Of a stretch of DNA of 64,000 bases, positions 17,324-26,206 are shown piece by piece. A program made the translations under genes and the position numbers. The notes below the pieces were generated by a model, which was not told the DNA's origin, ran no database searches, and worked only from the letters and a program-made list of their open reading frames with translations. The first letter of the stretch is position 1; each line of letters starts with the position of its first letter. This stretch comes from Sulfuritalea sp. (GTDB lineage Bacteria > Pseudomonadota > Gammaproteobacteria > Burkholderiales > Rhodocyclaceae), in NCBI GenBank assembly GCA_023229685.1, contig JALNYT010000001.1, forward strand, positions 434,001 through 498,000, in the 5' to 3' direction.

Positions 17324-18901
17324 TTATTTGCGGAACATCTGCAGCATGCGCTGCGTGACGGCGAAACCGCCGAACATGTTGACTGCGGTAAGCGCGATGC
17401 CCACCCACGCCAGCCAGTGGATCCACGCCTCCGGACGTGCCGCCCCACCGCCGAGCAGCGGCGGCGCGATCTGCACCAAGGCGCCGATGGCGATAATGCT
17501 GCTGATCGCATTGGTGACGCTCATCAGCGGCGTATGCAGGGCGGGGGTGACGTTCCACACCACCATGTAGCCGACGAAGCAGGCCAGCACGAACACCGTG
17601 AAGTGGCTGAGGAAAGCCGCGGGCGCGTTCGCGCCGACGAACCAAAACGCCAGCGCGGCAATACCGAACATGACCGCGGTGCGCGTGGCGGAAGCCGGGG
17701 CGCTCGCCTCGCCATGCTTAGGCGCCTTAGGCATAGCCGCCGGCTTGGCTGCCGGCGGTGCCGGCAGCTTGAGGGCGGGCGGCGGCCAGGTGATCGCGCC
17801 CTCCTTGACGACCGTCAGTCCGCGAATGGCGTCGTCGTCCATATTGACGTTGATGACCCCGTCCTTGGTCTTGCACAGTTCCTCGGAGAGCCGGAACAGG
17901 TTGGTCGCGTACAGCGTCGAGGACTGCTTCGCCAGCCGGCTCGTCAGATCGGTATAGCCGACGATGGTCACGCCGTGCTTGACTACCGCCTTGCCCGGCT
18001 CGGTGAGCTCGCAGTTGCCGCCTCGTTCCGCGGCCATGTCGACGATCACGCTGCCCGGCTTCATCGACTTCACCATCTCGGCGGTGATCAGCCTGGGCGC
18101 GGGCTTGCCGGGGATCAGCGCGGTGGTGATGATGATGTCCACCTCCCTCGCCTGCTTGGCGTACATCTCGCGCTGGGCCTGCAGAAAGCCCTCGCTCATC
18201 ACCTTGGCGTAGCCGCCGCCGCCGGAACCTTCTTCCTCATAATCGACTTTCACGAATTCGCCGCCCAGCGACACGACCTGGTCGGCCACTTCGGCACGGG
18301 TGTCGTTGGCGCGCACGATGGCGCCCAGGCTGGCGGCGGTGCCGATCGCAGCCAAGCCGGCGACGCCGGCGCCGGCGATGAAGACCTTGGCCGGCGGAAC
18401 CTTGCCCGCAGCGGTGATCTGGCCGTTGAAGAAGCGGCCGAAGGCGTTGGCGGCCTCGATGACGGCGCGGTAGCCGGCGACGCCGGCCTGGGAGGTCAGG
18501 GCGTCCATCTTCTGGGCGCGGGAGAGCATGCGCGGCAGTGCGTCGATGGCCAGCACGGTGACCTTGCGCGCCGCGAGCTGCTGCATCAGTTCAGGGTTCT
18601 GCGCCGGCCAGATGAAGGTGATCAGGGTCTGACCCTCGTGCATCAGGCCGACTTCTTCAGCGGTCGGTACGCCTACCTTGAAAACGATGTCGGAGGCCGC
18701 CCACAATTTGGCCGCACCATCGATCACTTCGGCGCCGGCGGCGCGATAAGTTTCGTCACTGAAATTCGCCGCGTCCCCGGCGCCGGATTCGACGGCCACC
18801 TTGAAACCCAGCTTGATGAATTTTTCAACGACCTCGGGTACGGTAGCAACACGTTTCTCGCCCGCGAGCGTTTCCCGGGGAACTCCAATTGTCAGCGCCA
18901 T
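17324..18901 (-). CDS. pntA: NAD(P) transhydrogenase subunit alpha
   Basis: 525 residues, the fused form: NAD(H)-binding domain I (about 1-380) with IGVPRETLAGEKRVATVPE, VFIAGAGVAGLAAIGTAASLGA and PGKPAPRLITAEMV, then a Pro/Ala-rich linker and four C-terminal membrane helices. Together with PntB it supplies NADPH for biosynthesis. ATG 18901 is chosen because MALTIGVPRETL is the conserved start and GGGAGA lies upstream; the frame stays open farther but without similarity. It heads the pntA-pntB operon. A perfect FNR-type site lies about 150 bp upstream in the region shared with corA. Confidence 0.97.
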   Translation of the reverse strand: MALTIGVPRETLAGEKRVATVPEVVEKFIKLGFKVAVESGAGDAANFSDETYRAAGAEVIDGAAKLWAASDIVFKVGVPTAEEVGLMHEGQTLITFIWPAQNPELMQQLAARKVTVLAIDALPRMLSRAQKMDALTSQAGVAGYRAVIEAANAFGRFFNGQITAAGKVPPAKVFIAGAGVAGLAAIGTAASLGAIVRANDTRAEVADQVVSLGGEFVKVDYEEEGSGGGGYAKVMSEGFLQAQREMYAKQAREVDIIITTALIPGKPAPRLITAEMVKSMKPGSVIVDMAAERGGNCELTEPGKAVVKHGVTIVGYTDLTSRLAKQSSTLYATNLFRLSEELCKTKDGVINVNMDDDAIRGLTVVKEGAITWPPPALKLPAPPAAKPAAMPKAPKHGEASAPASATRTAVMFGIAALAFWFVGANAPAAFLSHFTVFVLACFVGYMVVWNVTPALHTPLMSVTNAISSIIAIGALVQIAPPLLGGGAARPEAWIHWLAWVGIALTAVNMFGGFAVTQRMLQMFRK

Positions 18902-19047
18902 GATTCTCCCATTCGCATATTTCGCAGATTCACTGATACTCCGATTCACGAACGTATCTTGTTTTCGGTCTCGTCCGTACCTGATGCACGGCCCTGCCGA
19001 CGCAGACGTCGTGCCGGCGGTATGATACGCTTTCCATATCAATCGAT

Positions 19048-19061
19048 TTGATCGAGATCAA
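19048..19061. promoter_or_regulatory. perfect FNR/ANR-type site between pntA and corA
   Basis: TTGATCGAGATCAA matches the FNR consensus TTGAT-N4-ATCAA at all ten defined positions. It sits 20 bp before the corA ATG, downstream of a -10-like TATGAT at 19021-19026, where binding would be expected to repress corA. It lies 147-160 bp before the pntA ATG, where it could activate if pntA has a long leader. Two near-perfect sites occur at 36949 and 50531. Confidence 0.6.
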
Positions 19062-19081
19062 GGTTTCTTCAATCGCCCGAC

Positions 19082-20182
19082 ATGACCATTTCCAAGCCGC
19101 ACCGCACCCGCGCACGCGCCGCCAAACGCCTGTCGGCAGCCGCCAAGGTAGGCTTGCCACCCGGCGCGCTGATCCATCTGGGCGAGCGCAAGACAGACCA
19201 GCCGACGATTACCCTGATCGAGTACAGCGATACCGAGCTGATCGAGTACTGCTTCACGTCGATCGAGGAAGCCAAGACCCATGCGACGCGACTGCCGGTG
19301 CTCTGGCTCAACGTGCATGGCCTGCACGAACCCGAGGTGATGGCGGAAATCGGCCACCGCTTCAAGCTGCATCCCCTGGTGCTGGAAGACATTCTCAACA
19401 CCAATCAACGGCCCAAGATCGATGACTACGGCGACTATCTCTTCATGGTCGCCCGCTTCTTCGAGGTCGACAGCGACAGCCACGAGATCACTTCCGACCA
19501 GGTCAGCCTGATCCTCGGCCGCGACTTCGTCCTGACCTTCCAGGAGCGGCCCAGCGGCCGCTTCGATCCGGTGCGTGAACGTCTGCGCCAGGATCGCGGC
19601 CAGATCCGCAAACTGGGTGCCGACTACCTCGCGTATTCGCTGCTCGACGCCGTCGTCGACCGCTATTTCACGATACTGGAGGACATCGGCGAGCGCACCG
19701 AAGAGCTGGAGGACATGATGCTGGAGCGACCCAAGCCGGGTTCGCTGCAGATGGTGCACCAGTTGAAGCGCGAAACACTGTCGCTGCGCCGATCCGTCTG
19801 GCCCCTGCGCGAGGTGATCAACAGCCTGACCCGCGCCGACGATCGCTTCTTCCGCCCGGAAACCCGCCCCTACCTGCGGGATATCTATGACCACACGGTG
19901 CACGCCATCGAATCGCTGGAAGCCAACCGCGACGTGATCGGGGGCATGCTCGACATCTACCTGTCCGCGGTCAGCAACCGGGTCAATCAGGAGGTCAGGG
20001 CACTCACCGTGGTCGCCATCATCTTCATGCCGGCGACGCTGATCTCGGGCATCTTCGGCATGAACTTCAAAATCATGCCCCCGCTTGATTGGCCCAACGG
20101 ATTCCTGATCGCCCTCGGCCTGATGGCGGTGGTGGCCACCACGCTGAGCGTTATCTTCTGGCGGCGACGCTGGCTGGAGTGA
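19082..20182 (+). CDS. corA: CorA-family magnesium/cobalt channel
   Basis: 366 residues. A large cytoplasmic alpha/beta N-domain leads to a long coiled helix (LEDMMLERPKPGSLQMVHQL on) and two C-terminal membrane helices. The loop after the first helix reads FGMNFKIMP, carrying the GMN selectivity motif, and the C-terminus is basic (RRRWLE). CorA forms a pentameric inner-membrane Mg2+ channel gated by cytoplasmic Mg2+. An N-terminal basic extension of about 30 residues is longer than usual. Divergent from pntA; a perfect FNR site is in its leader. Confidence 0.93.
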   Translation: MTISKPHRTRARAAKRLSAAAKVGLPPGALIHLGERKTDQPTITLIEYSDTELIEYCFTSIEEAKTHATRLPVLWLNVHGLHEPEVMAEIGHRFKLHPLVLEDILNTNQRPKIDDYGDYLFMVARFFEVDSDSHEITSDQVSLILGRDFVLTFQERPSGRFDPVRERLRQDRGQIRKLGADYLAYSLLDAVVDRYFTILEDIGERTEELEDMMLERPKPGSLQMVHQLKRETLSLRRSVWPLREVINSLTRADDRFFRPETRPYLRDIYDHTVHAIESLEANRDVIGGMLDIYLSAVSNRVNQEVRALTVVAIIFMPATLISGIFGMNFKIMPPLDWPNGFLIALGLMAVVATTLSVIFWRRRWLE

Positions 20183-20296
20183 ATCGCGCAGTGACGCGGC
20201 CGCGGCACCCTGCCGGCGAACATGAAGACGCGCCCTGGGGCAGCGGAATCGATCAGCCTCATTCCGAAACGCGGTGACCAGCGTGGCGTGATTTCC

Positions 20297-22084
20297 TCAA
20301 ACCCCGGCCTCCCGCTCGTTGCAGAGCAGGGCCGAGCGTTTCGAATCTTGCGTCGCGGAAAGCTCCGGGCCCTCGCCGGCACGGCTTTTTGTCGAAGGTC
20401 GAAACTCCGAACCGAAGCGTGCCTTCAGCGCCTTGCGCGCTTCGGCCAGGGGCGCGTCAAAGATCAGCGCATGCATGTCCCGAGTGCCGGGAACGATGAC
20501 TTCGCGAACCTGAAGGCCGAATGCAGCGTCCAATACCTTGAAATAGTAGAGGCCATCCTGCTCCTTGAGCGGCCGGAGACCGCGCTCGGTGAAATAGGCA
20601 TGGCTCTTTCCGTCCCAGGGCGCATGAAAAAAAGCGGGGAACTTGCAGTCACGAAAGCCGGCAAAGGCGTGTTCGAGCGTCGTCGGGGCAGGCCCCGGCG
20701 GCGTCCGCGCTGACGCATTGGCGTCTTCCGTTGCGGCCTTGGCCGCCAGGAAGGCGGCAGGCGTCGCCGGCGCCGGCCAGGCGTTGCATAGAAGTTGCGA
20801 ACGCTCGGTGCCATATTCGCCGCTCTTGCAGGCCGTCTCGGCGATGCGTTCGCGTCCCTGCCAAAGCGCCATGATCGCGGGCATGCGCTTCGGCTCCGAG
20901 ATAAACAACATGCCTGTGCTGCCTCGCCGGCCGATAATGTCGGAGCCGCCCGCATCCTTGCCGAACTTGCCTGCCGGTACCCCGTCGAAGCGCTCGAACC
21001 AGGCCTTGACGGCCGGCCACTGCTCATTCGGAAAAGCGATGCGAATGTGGCGCAGACCCTCGGGACCGAAGAAAAAGCTGATCACTTGCGATGGAATGCC
21101 GTCGATATTGTTGGCAAGCGTCCAGCAGACGTGGGTGTCGCTTGCCTCGACCTTCTCGTTCCGCCCCAAGTCGCCATAGCAGCGCATGCGGAATCCATCG
21201 GCCGACAGACGCTTCTGGATTTGGGCCAGCGGTATGCCGCTGGCGAAATCGTCAAGCCGATACTTCCAGGCGGGCGCAGCCTTGCGTTCGGCCTCATCCT
21301 CGGCCAACCATCGATCCGACTGGTTATTCCTGACCCACCAGAAGGCCCACAGCCCGATGACCAGCAGAATCCCGATCCGCACCGGTCGCCAGTTGCGCAC
21401 CAGGGGCGGCTCGCGCCGTATCGCCGGCGCCGACTCTGGCGCGGCATCGGCACCCGGATCGCGCGCGGCAAAGATCAATCTGCCGATGACGGCGATCACG
21501 ATTCCAGCGGTGGCCGTCACCAGCGATGAGAACATCGTTGGCCACCATACGGTGGGCAGCGCGGCGAGCGCCGCCAGCGTGCCGCTGAGCATGAAGAATC
21601 CACCGAGCACGGCCATGCCGCCCACCGGCCGCGCTTTTGCGAAGAATCCGCCGCGTCCCGATTCGATGGCCGTTTCGCTGGCGAAACCGATGGCGGCCAC
21701 AACGAGAAACGCCAGTACTCCCGCCAGCGCCCGCCACAAGCCCGGATCGGACGGTTCCGGGTAGCGGACGCCGGCCAGCAGCAGACCGCAGGAAAGTCCG
21801 GCCAGCATCCAGCCCAGCCGCGATCCCCAGCGACCGAAACGGCGATAAGCCGCCTCGTTGTCCCGCTTGTCATGGTGATCGATCACCACCGAGGCCAGTA
21901 CCACGGCCCCGCACAGCATCGCCGCGGCCATCACCCACGCCGGCAGACCATGCAGATGCATCACGCCCTTCTTGGTCGGCACCATCAGATCGTCGATCAC
22001 GACACCGATAGCGCCGTAGGCGATCAAGGCCAGCGCGCCGAGCGTTCGCAACAGTTGGGTGCTCAGCGGGACGCGGTTAGCCAC
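20297..22084 (-). CDS. large membrane protein of unknown function
   Basis: 595 residues. About seven hydrophobic segments occupy residues 1-270, with an HHDKRDNEAAYRRFGRWG loop; the rest (about 275-595) is soluble, with a W/Y-rich pattern and paired Cys (e.g. MRCYGD, HVCWTL, ETACKSG) that suggests an extracytoplasmic domain. I recognise no family. The start is a GTG at 22084 that overlaps the stop of the acyl-CoA ligase by 8 bp, so it is coupled to that gene. At 21414-21438 a copy of the 25-bp dispersed repeat seems to be built into the linker DAAPESAPAIRREPP between two membrane segments. Confidence 0.68.
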   Translation of the reverse strand: MANRVPLSTQLLRTLGALALIAYGAIGVVIDDLMVPTKKGVMHLHGLPAWVMAAAMLCGAVVLASVVIDHHDKRDNEAAYRRFGRWGSRLGWMLAGLSCGLLLAGVRYPEPSDPGLWRALAGVLAFLVVAAIGFASETAIESGRGGFFAKARPVGGMAVLGGFFMLSGTLAALAALPTVWWPTMFSSLVTATAGIVIAVIGRLIFAARDPGADAAPESAPAIRREPPLVRNWRPVRIGILLVIGLWAFWWVRNNQSDRWLAEDEAERKAAPAWKYRLDDFASGIPLAQIQKRLSADGFRMRCYGDLGRNEKVEASDTHVCWTLANNIDGIPSQVISFFFGPEGLRHIRIAFPNEQWPAVKAWFERFDGVPAGKFGKDAGGSDIIGRRGSTGMLFISEPKRMPAIMALWQGRERIAETACKSGEYGTERSQLLCNAWPAPATPAAFLAAKAATEDANASARTPPGPAPTTLEHAFAGFRDCKFPAFFHAPWDGKSHAYFTERGLRPLKEQDGLYYFKVLDAAFGLQVREVIVPGTRDMHALIFDAPLAEARKALKARFGSEFRPSTKSRAGEGPELSATQDSKRSALLCNEREAGV

Positions 22085-23756
22085 CCGCGGTTTCCCGCCG
22101 ACGCAGCAGGCGGCGTTGCACCTTGCCGGTGGTGGTCATCGGCAGGGCATCGATGAACTCGATGATCTTGGGATATTCGTAGGGCGCCAGGAATTGGCGC
22201 ACATGCTGCTGCAGGGATGCTTCCAGTTCGGCCGAGGGCTTCTCGCCGACCTGCAGCACGATGAAGGCCTTGACCACGGTGCCACGCACCGGGTCCGGTT
22301 CTCCGATGACAGCGGCATTGGCCACTGCCGGATGCTTGACCAGGCAATTCTCGATCTCGCCCGGGCCGATGCGATAACCGGCGCTCTTGAACATGTCATC
22401 GCTGCGCCCCTGGTACCAGAGCACGCCATCCTCGTCGATTTTCGCCAGGTCGCCGGTGCGGCCCCAGGCCTGTGGATCATCGATGCCGCCGCCGATGAAT
22501 TTCTCCGCGGTGGCTGCCGGGTTCTTCCAGTAGCCGAGCATGAACACCGGATCCATCGCGCCGTCGCAACTGCGCTGCACGCAGACCTCGCCCAGTTCGC
22601 CGGACGCCACCGGCTGGCCGGCGTCGTCGAGCACGGCGAGCTGGTGCCCCGGATAGCCGCGGCCCATGGCGCCGGGTTTGGGCGGCGTCACCGTGGCGCA
22701 GTTGCCGACGATGTAGTTGATCTCGGTCTGGCCGTACATTTCATTGACCGTCACGTCCAGCGCCTCCTGTGCCCAATGGCACACCGCCTCGCCCACGGTC
22801 TCGCCGGCGCTCATGATGCTGCGCAGGGCAAGGTCGTATTTCTGCATCGGCTGCGGCACCGCCTTCATCATCATCTTCAGCGCCGTGGGGAAGAGAAAGC
22901 TGTTCTTCACGCCGTACTTTTCCATCAGCCAGAAGGCCTTCTCCGGATCGAAGCGGCCGCGATAGCCCAGCAGCGGCTGGCCGAAGTTCCAGCTCGGCAG
23001 CAGCGCATCGAACAGGCCGCCGGTCCAGGCCCAGTCGGCCGGCGACCAGAACATGTCGCCGCGCTGCGGATAGAAGTCGTGCGAGCAGACGAAGCCCGGC
23101 AGGTTGCCGATCAGGCTGCGCTGCGCGATCAAAGCGCCCTTCGGGTTGCCGGTGGTGCCACTGGTGTAGATGATCATCGCGGGATCGTCGGCCGCGGTAT
23201 CGCACGGGATATAGCGTGACGAGGCCAGCGGCAGCAGGCTGGTCCACTCGCGAACCCAGGATTCGCGCGCACCGCCGACGCCGATCACGTGCTTCAGCTG
23301 CGGCAATGCCGCGCGCGCGACGGCGAGTTTCTCCAACCCGCCTTCGTCGACGATGGCCACCCGCACCTCGGCATGCGACAAACGGAATTCCAGCGCATCG
23401 GCGCCGAACAGATGCGAGACCGGCACGGCAATCGCGCCCATCTGGTAGCAGGCCATGTGCGCAATGCCGGTTTCGGGCCGCTGCGGCAGGATGATGGCGA
23501 CGCGGTCGCCGGCCATGACGCCCATGGCGCCCAATACATTCGACAAGCGATTGGCGGCCTGCTGCACATCCCAGAAGGTCCACGCTTCGGTGTGTCCGGC
23601 TTCATCCTCGTAGTACAGGGCGAAGCGCGACCGGTCATCGGCCCAGCGGCCGCAGCAGGCGCGGGCGATGTTGTAGCGTTCCGGCACCTGCCAGCGAAAC
23701 GACGCCCGTAAGCTCTGCCAGTCGCGCGCCGTGCTATCGAGTCCGATCCCGGTCAT
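22077..23756 (-). CDS. acyl-CoA synthetase (AMP-forming), acetyl/medium-chain type
   Basis: 559 residues of the ANL superfamily. The P-loop-like motif is IIYTSGTTGNPKGALI (about 195-210), later come MYGQTE (adenine binding), WGRTGDLAKIDEDG (hinge Asp) and GKVQRRLLRRR with the catalytic C-terminal Lys. It activates a carboxylate with ATP and CoA, releasing AMP and pyrophosphate. The overall form resembles acetoacetate/medium-chain ligases related to Acs rather than AcsA itself. It lies 33 bp after glcF in a glycolate operon, so the substrate may be a C2-C3 acid, but this is inference. Confidence 0.88.
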   Translation of the reverse strand: MTGIGLDSTARDWQSLRASFRWQVPERYNIARACCGRWADDRSRFALYYEDEAGHTEAWTFWDVQQAANRLSNVLGAMGVMAGDRVAIILPQRPETGIAHMACYQMGAIAVPVSHLFGADALEFRLSHAEVRVAIVDEGGLEKLAVARAALPQLKHVIGVGGARESWVREWTSLLPLASSRYIPCDTAADDPAMIIYTSGTTGNPKGALIAQRSLIGNLPGFVCSHDFYPQRGDMFWSPADWAWTGGLFDALLPSWNFGQPLLGYRGRFDPEKAFWLMEKYGVKNSFLFPTALKMMMKAVPQPMQKYDLALRSIMSAGETVGEAVCHWAQEALDVTVNEMYGQTEINYIVGNCATVTPPKPGAMGRGYPGHQLAVLDDAGQPVASGELGEVCVQRSCDGAMDPVFMLGYWKNPAATAEKFIGGGIDDPQAWGRTGDLAKIDEDGVLWYQGRSDDMFKSAGYRIGPGEIENCLVKHPAVANAAVIGEPDPVRGTVVKAFIVLQVGEKPSAELEASLQQHVRQFLAPYEYPKIIEFIDALPMTTTGKVQRRLLRRRETAGG

Positions 23757-23789
23757 GTCACATCATCCAGTCGGAGCCGGGCCGATCAG

Positions 23790-25031
23790 TCACGCGGACA
23801 AACGCGCGTCGAGGACTTCAATCCAGTGTTTCACGGGCAGGGCCGTGACGCCCTGCAGATGCGCCATGCACCCCACGTTGGCGCTGGCGATCACGGCCGG
23901 CTTACCCGCTGTCAGCGCGGTGATCTTGTTGTCCTGCAGGCGCTTCGAAATCGCCGACTGCAGGACCGAATAGGTGCCAGCCGATCCGCAGCACAAATGC
24001 GAGTCGGCCACTGCGGTCAGTGTGTAACCGGCGGCAGTCAGCAGCGACTCGACGGCGCCGCGAATCTTGAGCCCATGCTGCAGGCTGCAGGGACTGTGAA
24101 ACGCGAGCAATCGTTCCGCTTCCGGCAAGGGGCCGCAGGCCTGCAGCAAAGGCTCCAGACCCGCCACTTCGGCTGCAATGACCTCGCTGATATCGCGCGT
24201 CGCCAGCACGACCCGAGCCGCCTTCAGCGCATAGTCCGGATCGTCCTGCAACAGATAGGCATATTCGAGCACGTGCGAGCCGCAGCCCGACGCCGTCATC
24301 ACCAGACCTTCCGCGCCGGATTCGAGCAGCGGCCACCAGGCGTCGATGTTGCGCCGGGCATCATCGCGCGCGCCTTCCGCGGCGTTGAGATGCGCACGCA
24401 CCGCGCCGCAACAGCCGGCGCCGGCGGCTTCGACCATCTGGATGCCGAGACGATCGAGCACACGGCGGGTGGCGCCGTTGACGTTCGGATACATCGAGGG
24501 CTGGACGCACCCGGCCAGCGCGATCAGTTTTCGCGCGTGGCTCGTTTGCGGCGCCGGCCCGGCCGAGGAAAGCGGCGGCACCATGGCCTTCAGCATTCCC
24601 GGCAGCACGAGCCGCACCGACTGCCCCAGCTTCATCGCCGCGCCGAACAGCGTCGAACGCGGCAGCAGGTTCTTCAGCGCGCCGCGCATGAAGGCATCGC
24701 TGCCGGTGCGCGGCACCTTGCTTTCGACCACCTCGCGGCCGATGTCGAGCAGGCGCGTGTAATGCACGCCCGAAGGACAGGTGGTCTCGCAGGAACGGCA
24801 ACTCAGGCAGCGATCGAGATGCAGGCGGGTCTTTTCGGTCGGCTCGACGCCTTCGAGTACTTGCTTGATCAGATAAATGCGGCCGCGCGGACCATCGAGT
24901 TCGTCACCCAGAAGTTGATAGGTCGGGCAGGTCGCCGTGCAGAATCCGCAGTGCACGCAGCGCCGCAGGATCTCCTCTGCCTCGCGGCCGGCGGACGTAT
25001 GACGAATGAAATCGGCGAGATGGGTTTCCAT
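23790..25031 (-). CDS. glcF: glycolate dehydrogenase iron-sulfur subunit
   Basis: 413 residues. Two ferredoxin-type clusters bind near the N-terminus: CVHCGFCTATCPTY and CLSCRSCETTCPSG. Two CCG-type domains follow (GAGCCGAVRAH and DSHLCCGSAGTYS), as in heterodisulfide-reductase-like subunits. GlcF passes electrons from the flavoproteins GlcD/GlcE to the quinone pool when glycolate is oxidised to glyoxylate. It is separated from glcE by 125 bp that hold an inverted repeat, whereas glcE-glcD and glcD-gckA overlap. Confidence 0.95.
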   Translation of the reverse strand: METHLADFIRHTSAGREAEEILRRCVHCGFCTATCPTYQLLGDELDGPRGRIYLIKQVLEGVEPTEKTRLHLDRCLSCRSCETTCPSGVHYTRLLDIGREVVESKVPRTGSDAFMRGALKNLLPRSTLFGAAMKLGQSVRLVLPGMLKAMVPPLSSAGPAPQTSHARKLIALAGCVQPSMYPNVNGATRRVLDRLGIQMVEAAGAGCCGAVRAHLNAAEGARDDARRNIDAWWPLLESGAEGLVMTASGCGSHVLEYAYLLQDDPDYALKAARVVLATRDISEVIAAEVAGLEPLLQACGPLPEAERLLAFHSPCSLQHGLKIRGAVESLLTAAGYTLTAVADSHLCCGSAGTYSVLQSAISKRLQDNKITALTAGKPAVIASANVGCMAHLQGVTALPVKHWIEVLDARLSA

Positions 25032-25052
25032 TTCAGTTCAGAAAAAACATCT

Positions 25053-25136
25053 GGCCACAGAGGACACAGAGATCACCGAGAAAACCCGATCGGCGACGAA
25101 CCGCTTCTTCTCTGTGCCCTCTGTGTCCTCTGTGGC
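25053..25136. repeat. inverted repeat of the CCACAGAGGACACAGAG type
   Basis: CCACAGAGGACACAGAG at 25055-25071 is repeated in reverse at 25119-25135, with about 47 bp between them that themselves carry degenerate extensions. This kind of CACAGAGG-rich intergenic repeat occurs in many unrelated bacterial genomes. It splits glcE from glcF inside an otherwise overlapping operon and could form a large hairpin in the mRNA. Confidence 0.8.
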
Positions 25137-25156
25137 TTGAAGTTGGGTTTCCATAT

Positions 25157-26206
25157 TCATAGTTCGGGGTAAAGGCGACCGGGATTGAATACGCCGTAGG
25201 GATCGAAGCTCTGCTTGAGACGGCGGTGCACTTCCATCAGCGCAGGGGGGAGCGGTGAGAAGACGCCGCCGTTCTTGTCGCCGCCGCGAAACAAGGTCGC
25301 GTGGCCGCCCGCCTTCGCCGCCGTTTCGCGCAGGCTGGCGACATCGCCGGCGCCGCGCAGCCAGCGCTGCGCTCCGCCCCATTCGATCAGCTGCGAGCCC
25401 GGCAGGTCCAGCGGCGGCGTCACCGACGGCAGCGACAGCCGCCACAGCGGTGCATCGCCGGCGAAGAAAGCTGTAGTCTGCTCGCGCAGCGCCGCCCAGA
25501 AGCTCGTCGCATCCGGTTCGGCAATACGCTCGCCGCCGAGATTTTCGCAGGCGGCCGTGATGGCGGCCTGCGCGCCGCATAGCCTCAGCGTCAGCACGTC
25601 GTCCTGCCAGCAGGTCGCGGCCAGCGGCACGGGCTGACCGGCCCAGCGGTTCATGGCGTCCAGCGCCCGGTCCTGCGGCAACTCGAAGCGCAGCGTAGCT
25701 TCCGCCACCGGCAGCGGAAATACCTTGAGCGACACTTCCAGAATCAGGCCCAGAGTGCCGAGGCTGCCGGCGATCAGGCGCGAGACATCGAAGCCGGCGA
25801 CATTCTTCATCACCTGGCCGCCAAAATTGAGTTCGCGGCCTTCGCCATCCATCAGCTTCACCCCGAGCACGTAGTCGCGCAGACTGCCCGCGGTTGCCCG
25901 GCGCGGTCCGGACAACCCGGCGGCAACCACCCCGCCGACCGTCGCTGCGCCAAAGTGCGGCGGCTCGCAGGCGAGCACCTGGCGCCGTGTCGCCAGCGCC
26001 GACTCCAGTTCGGCCAGCGGGGTGCCGGCGCGCGCCGTGATCACCAGTTCGGTCGGCTCGTAACCGACGATGCCGCTGTAGCCGCGCGTGTCGAGCATCT
26101 CGCCCTGCAGCGGCCCGCCGTAGAAATCCTTGCTGCCGCCGCCGCGCAGGCGCAAGGGCTTGCGTTCGAGTATGCGCGAACGAAATTCCTCGATGCCGTC
26201 GCTCAT
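25157..26206 (-). CDS. glcE: glycolate dehydrogenase FAD-binding subunit
   Basis: 349 residues. The N-terminal half is a PCMH-type FAD domain: LRLRGGGSKDFYGG, TELVITARAGTPLAELE, LACEPPHFGAATVGGVVAAGLSGPRR and RDYVLGVKLMDGEGRELNFGGQVMKNVAGFDVSRL. It is shorter than GlcD, as usual. With GlcD and GlcF it oxidises glycolate to glyoxylate, most likely at the inner membrane. Its ATG overlaps the glcD stop by 4 bp. Codon use matches glcD. Confidence 0.95.
   Translation of the reverse strand: MSDGIEEFRSRILERKPLRLRGGGSKDFYGGPLQGEMLDTRGYSGIVGYEPTELVITARAGTPLAELESALATRRQVLACEPPHFGAATVGGVVAAGLSGPRRATAGSLRDYVLGVKLMDGEGRELNFGGQVMKNVAGFDVSRLIAGSLGTLGLILEVSLKVFPLPVAEATLRFELPQDRALDAMNRWAGQPVPLAATCWQDDVLTLRLCGAQAAITAACENLGGERIAEPDATSFWAALREQTTAFFAGDAPLWRLSLPSVTPPLDLPGSQLIEWGGAQRWLRGAGDVASLRETAAKAGGHATLFRGGDKNGGVFSPLPPALMEVHRRLKQSFDPYGVFNPGRLYPEL

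Noticed and set aside
16052..19051. A 999-codon open frame on the plus strand opposite pntB-pntA
   Set aside because: It is a high-GC antisense shadow of the strongly supported pntAB genes, rich in His, Arg, Gly and Asp with no recognisable motif.
23826..25172. A 448-codon plus-strand open frame ending in a Cys/Leu-rich peptide (LCALCVLCG)
   Set aside because: It is antisense to glcF, and the end is the translation of the CACAGAGG repeat, a well-known source of false proteins.
25970..26010. Possible further copy of the 25-bp repeat in glcE (GAGTCGGCGCTGGCGACACG on the minus strand)
   Set aside because: The residues (LESALATRR) fit the normal GlcE sequence at this place, so coincidence of codons is more likely.
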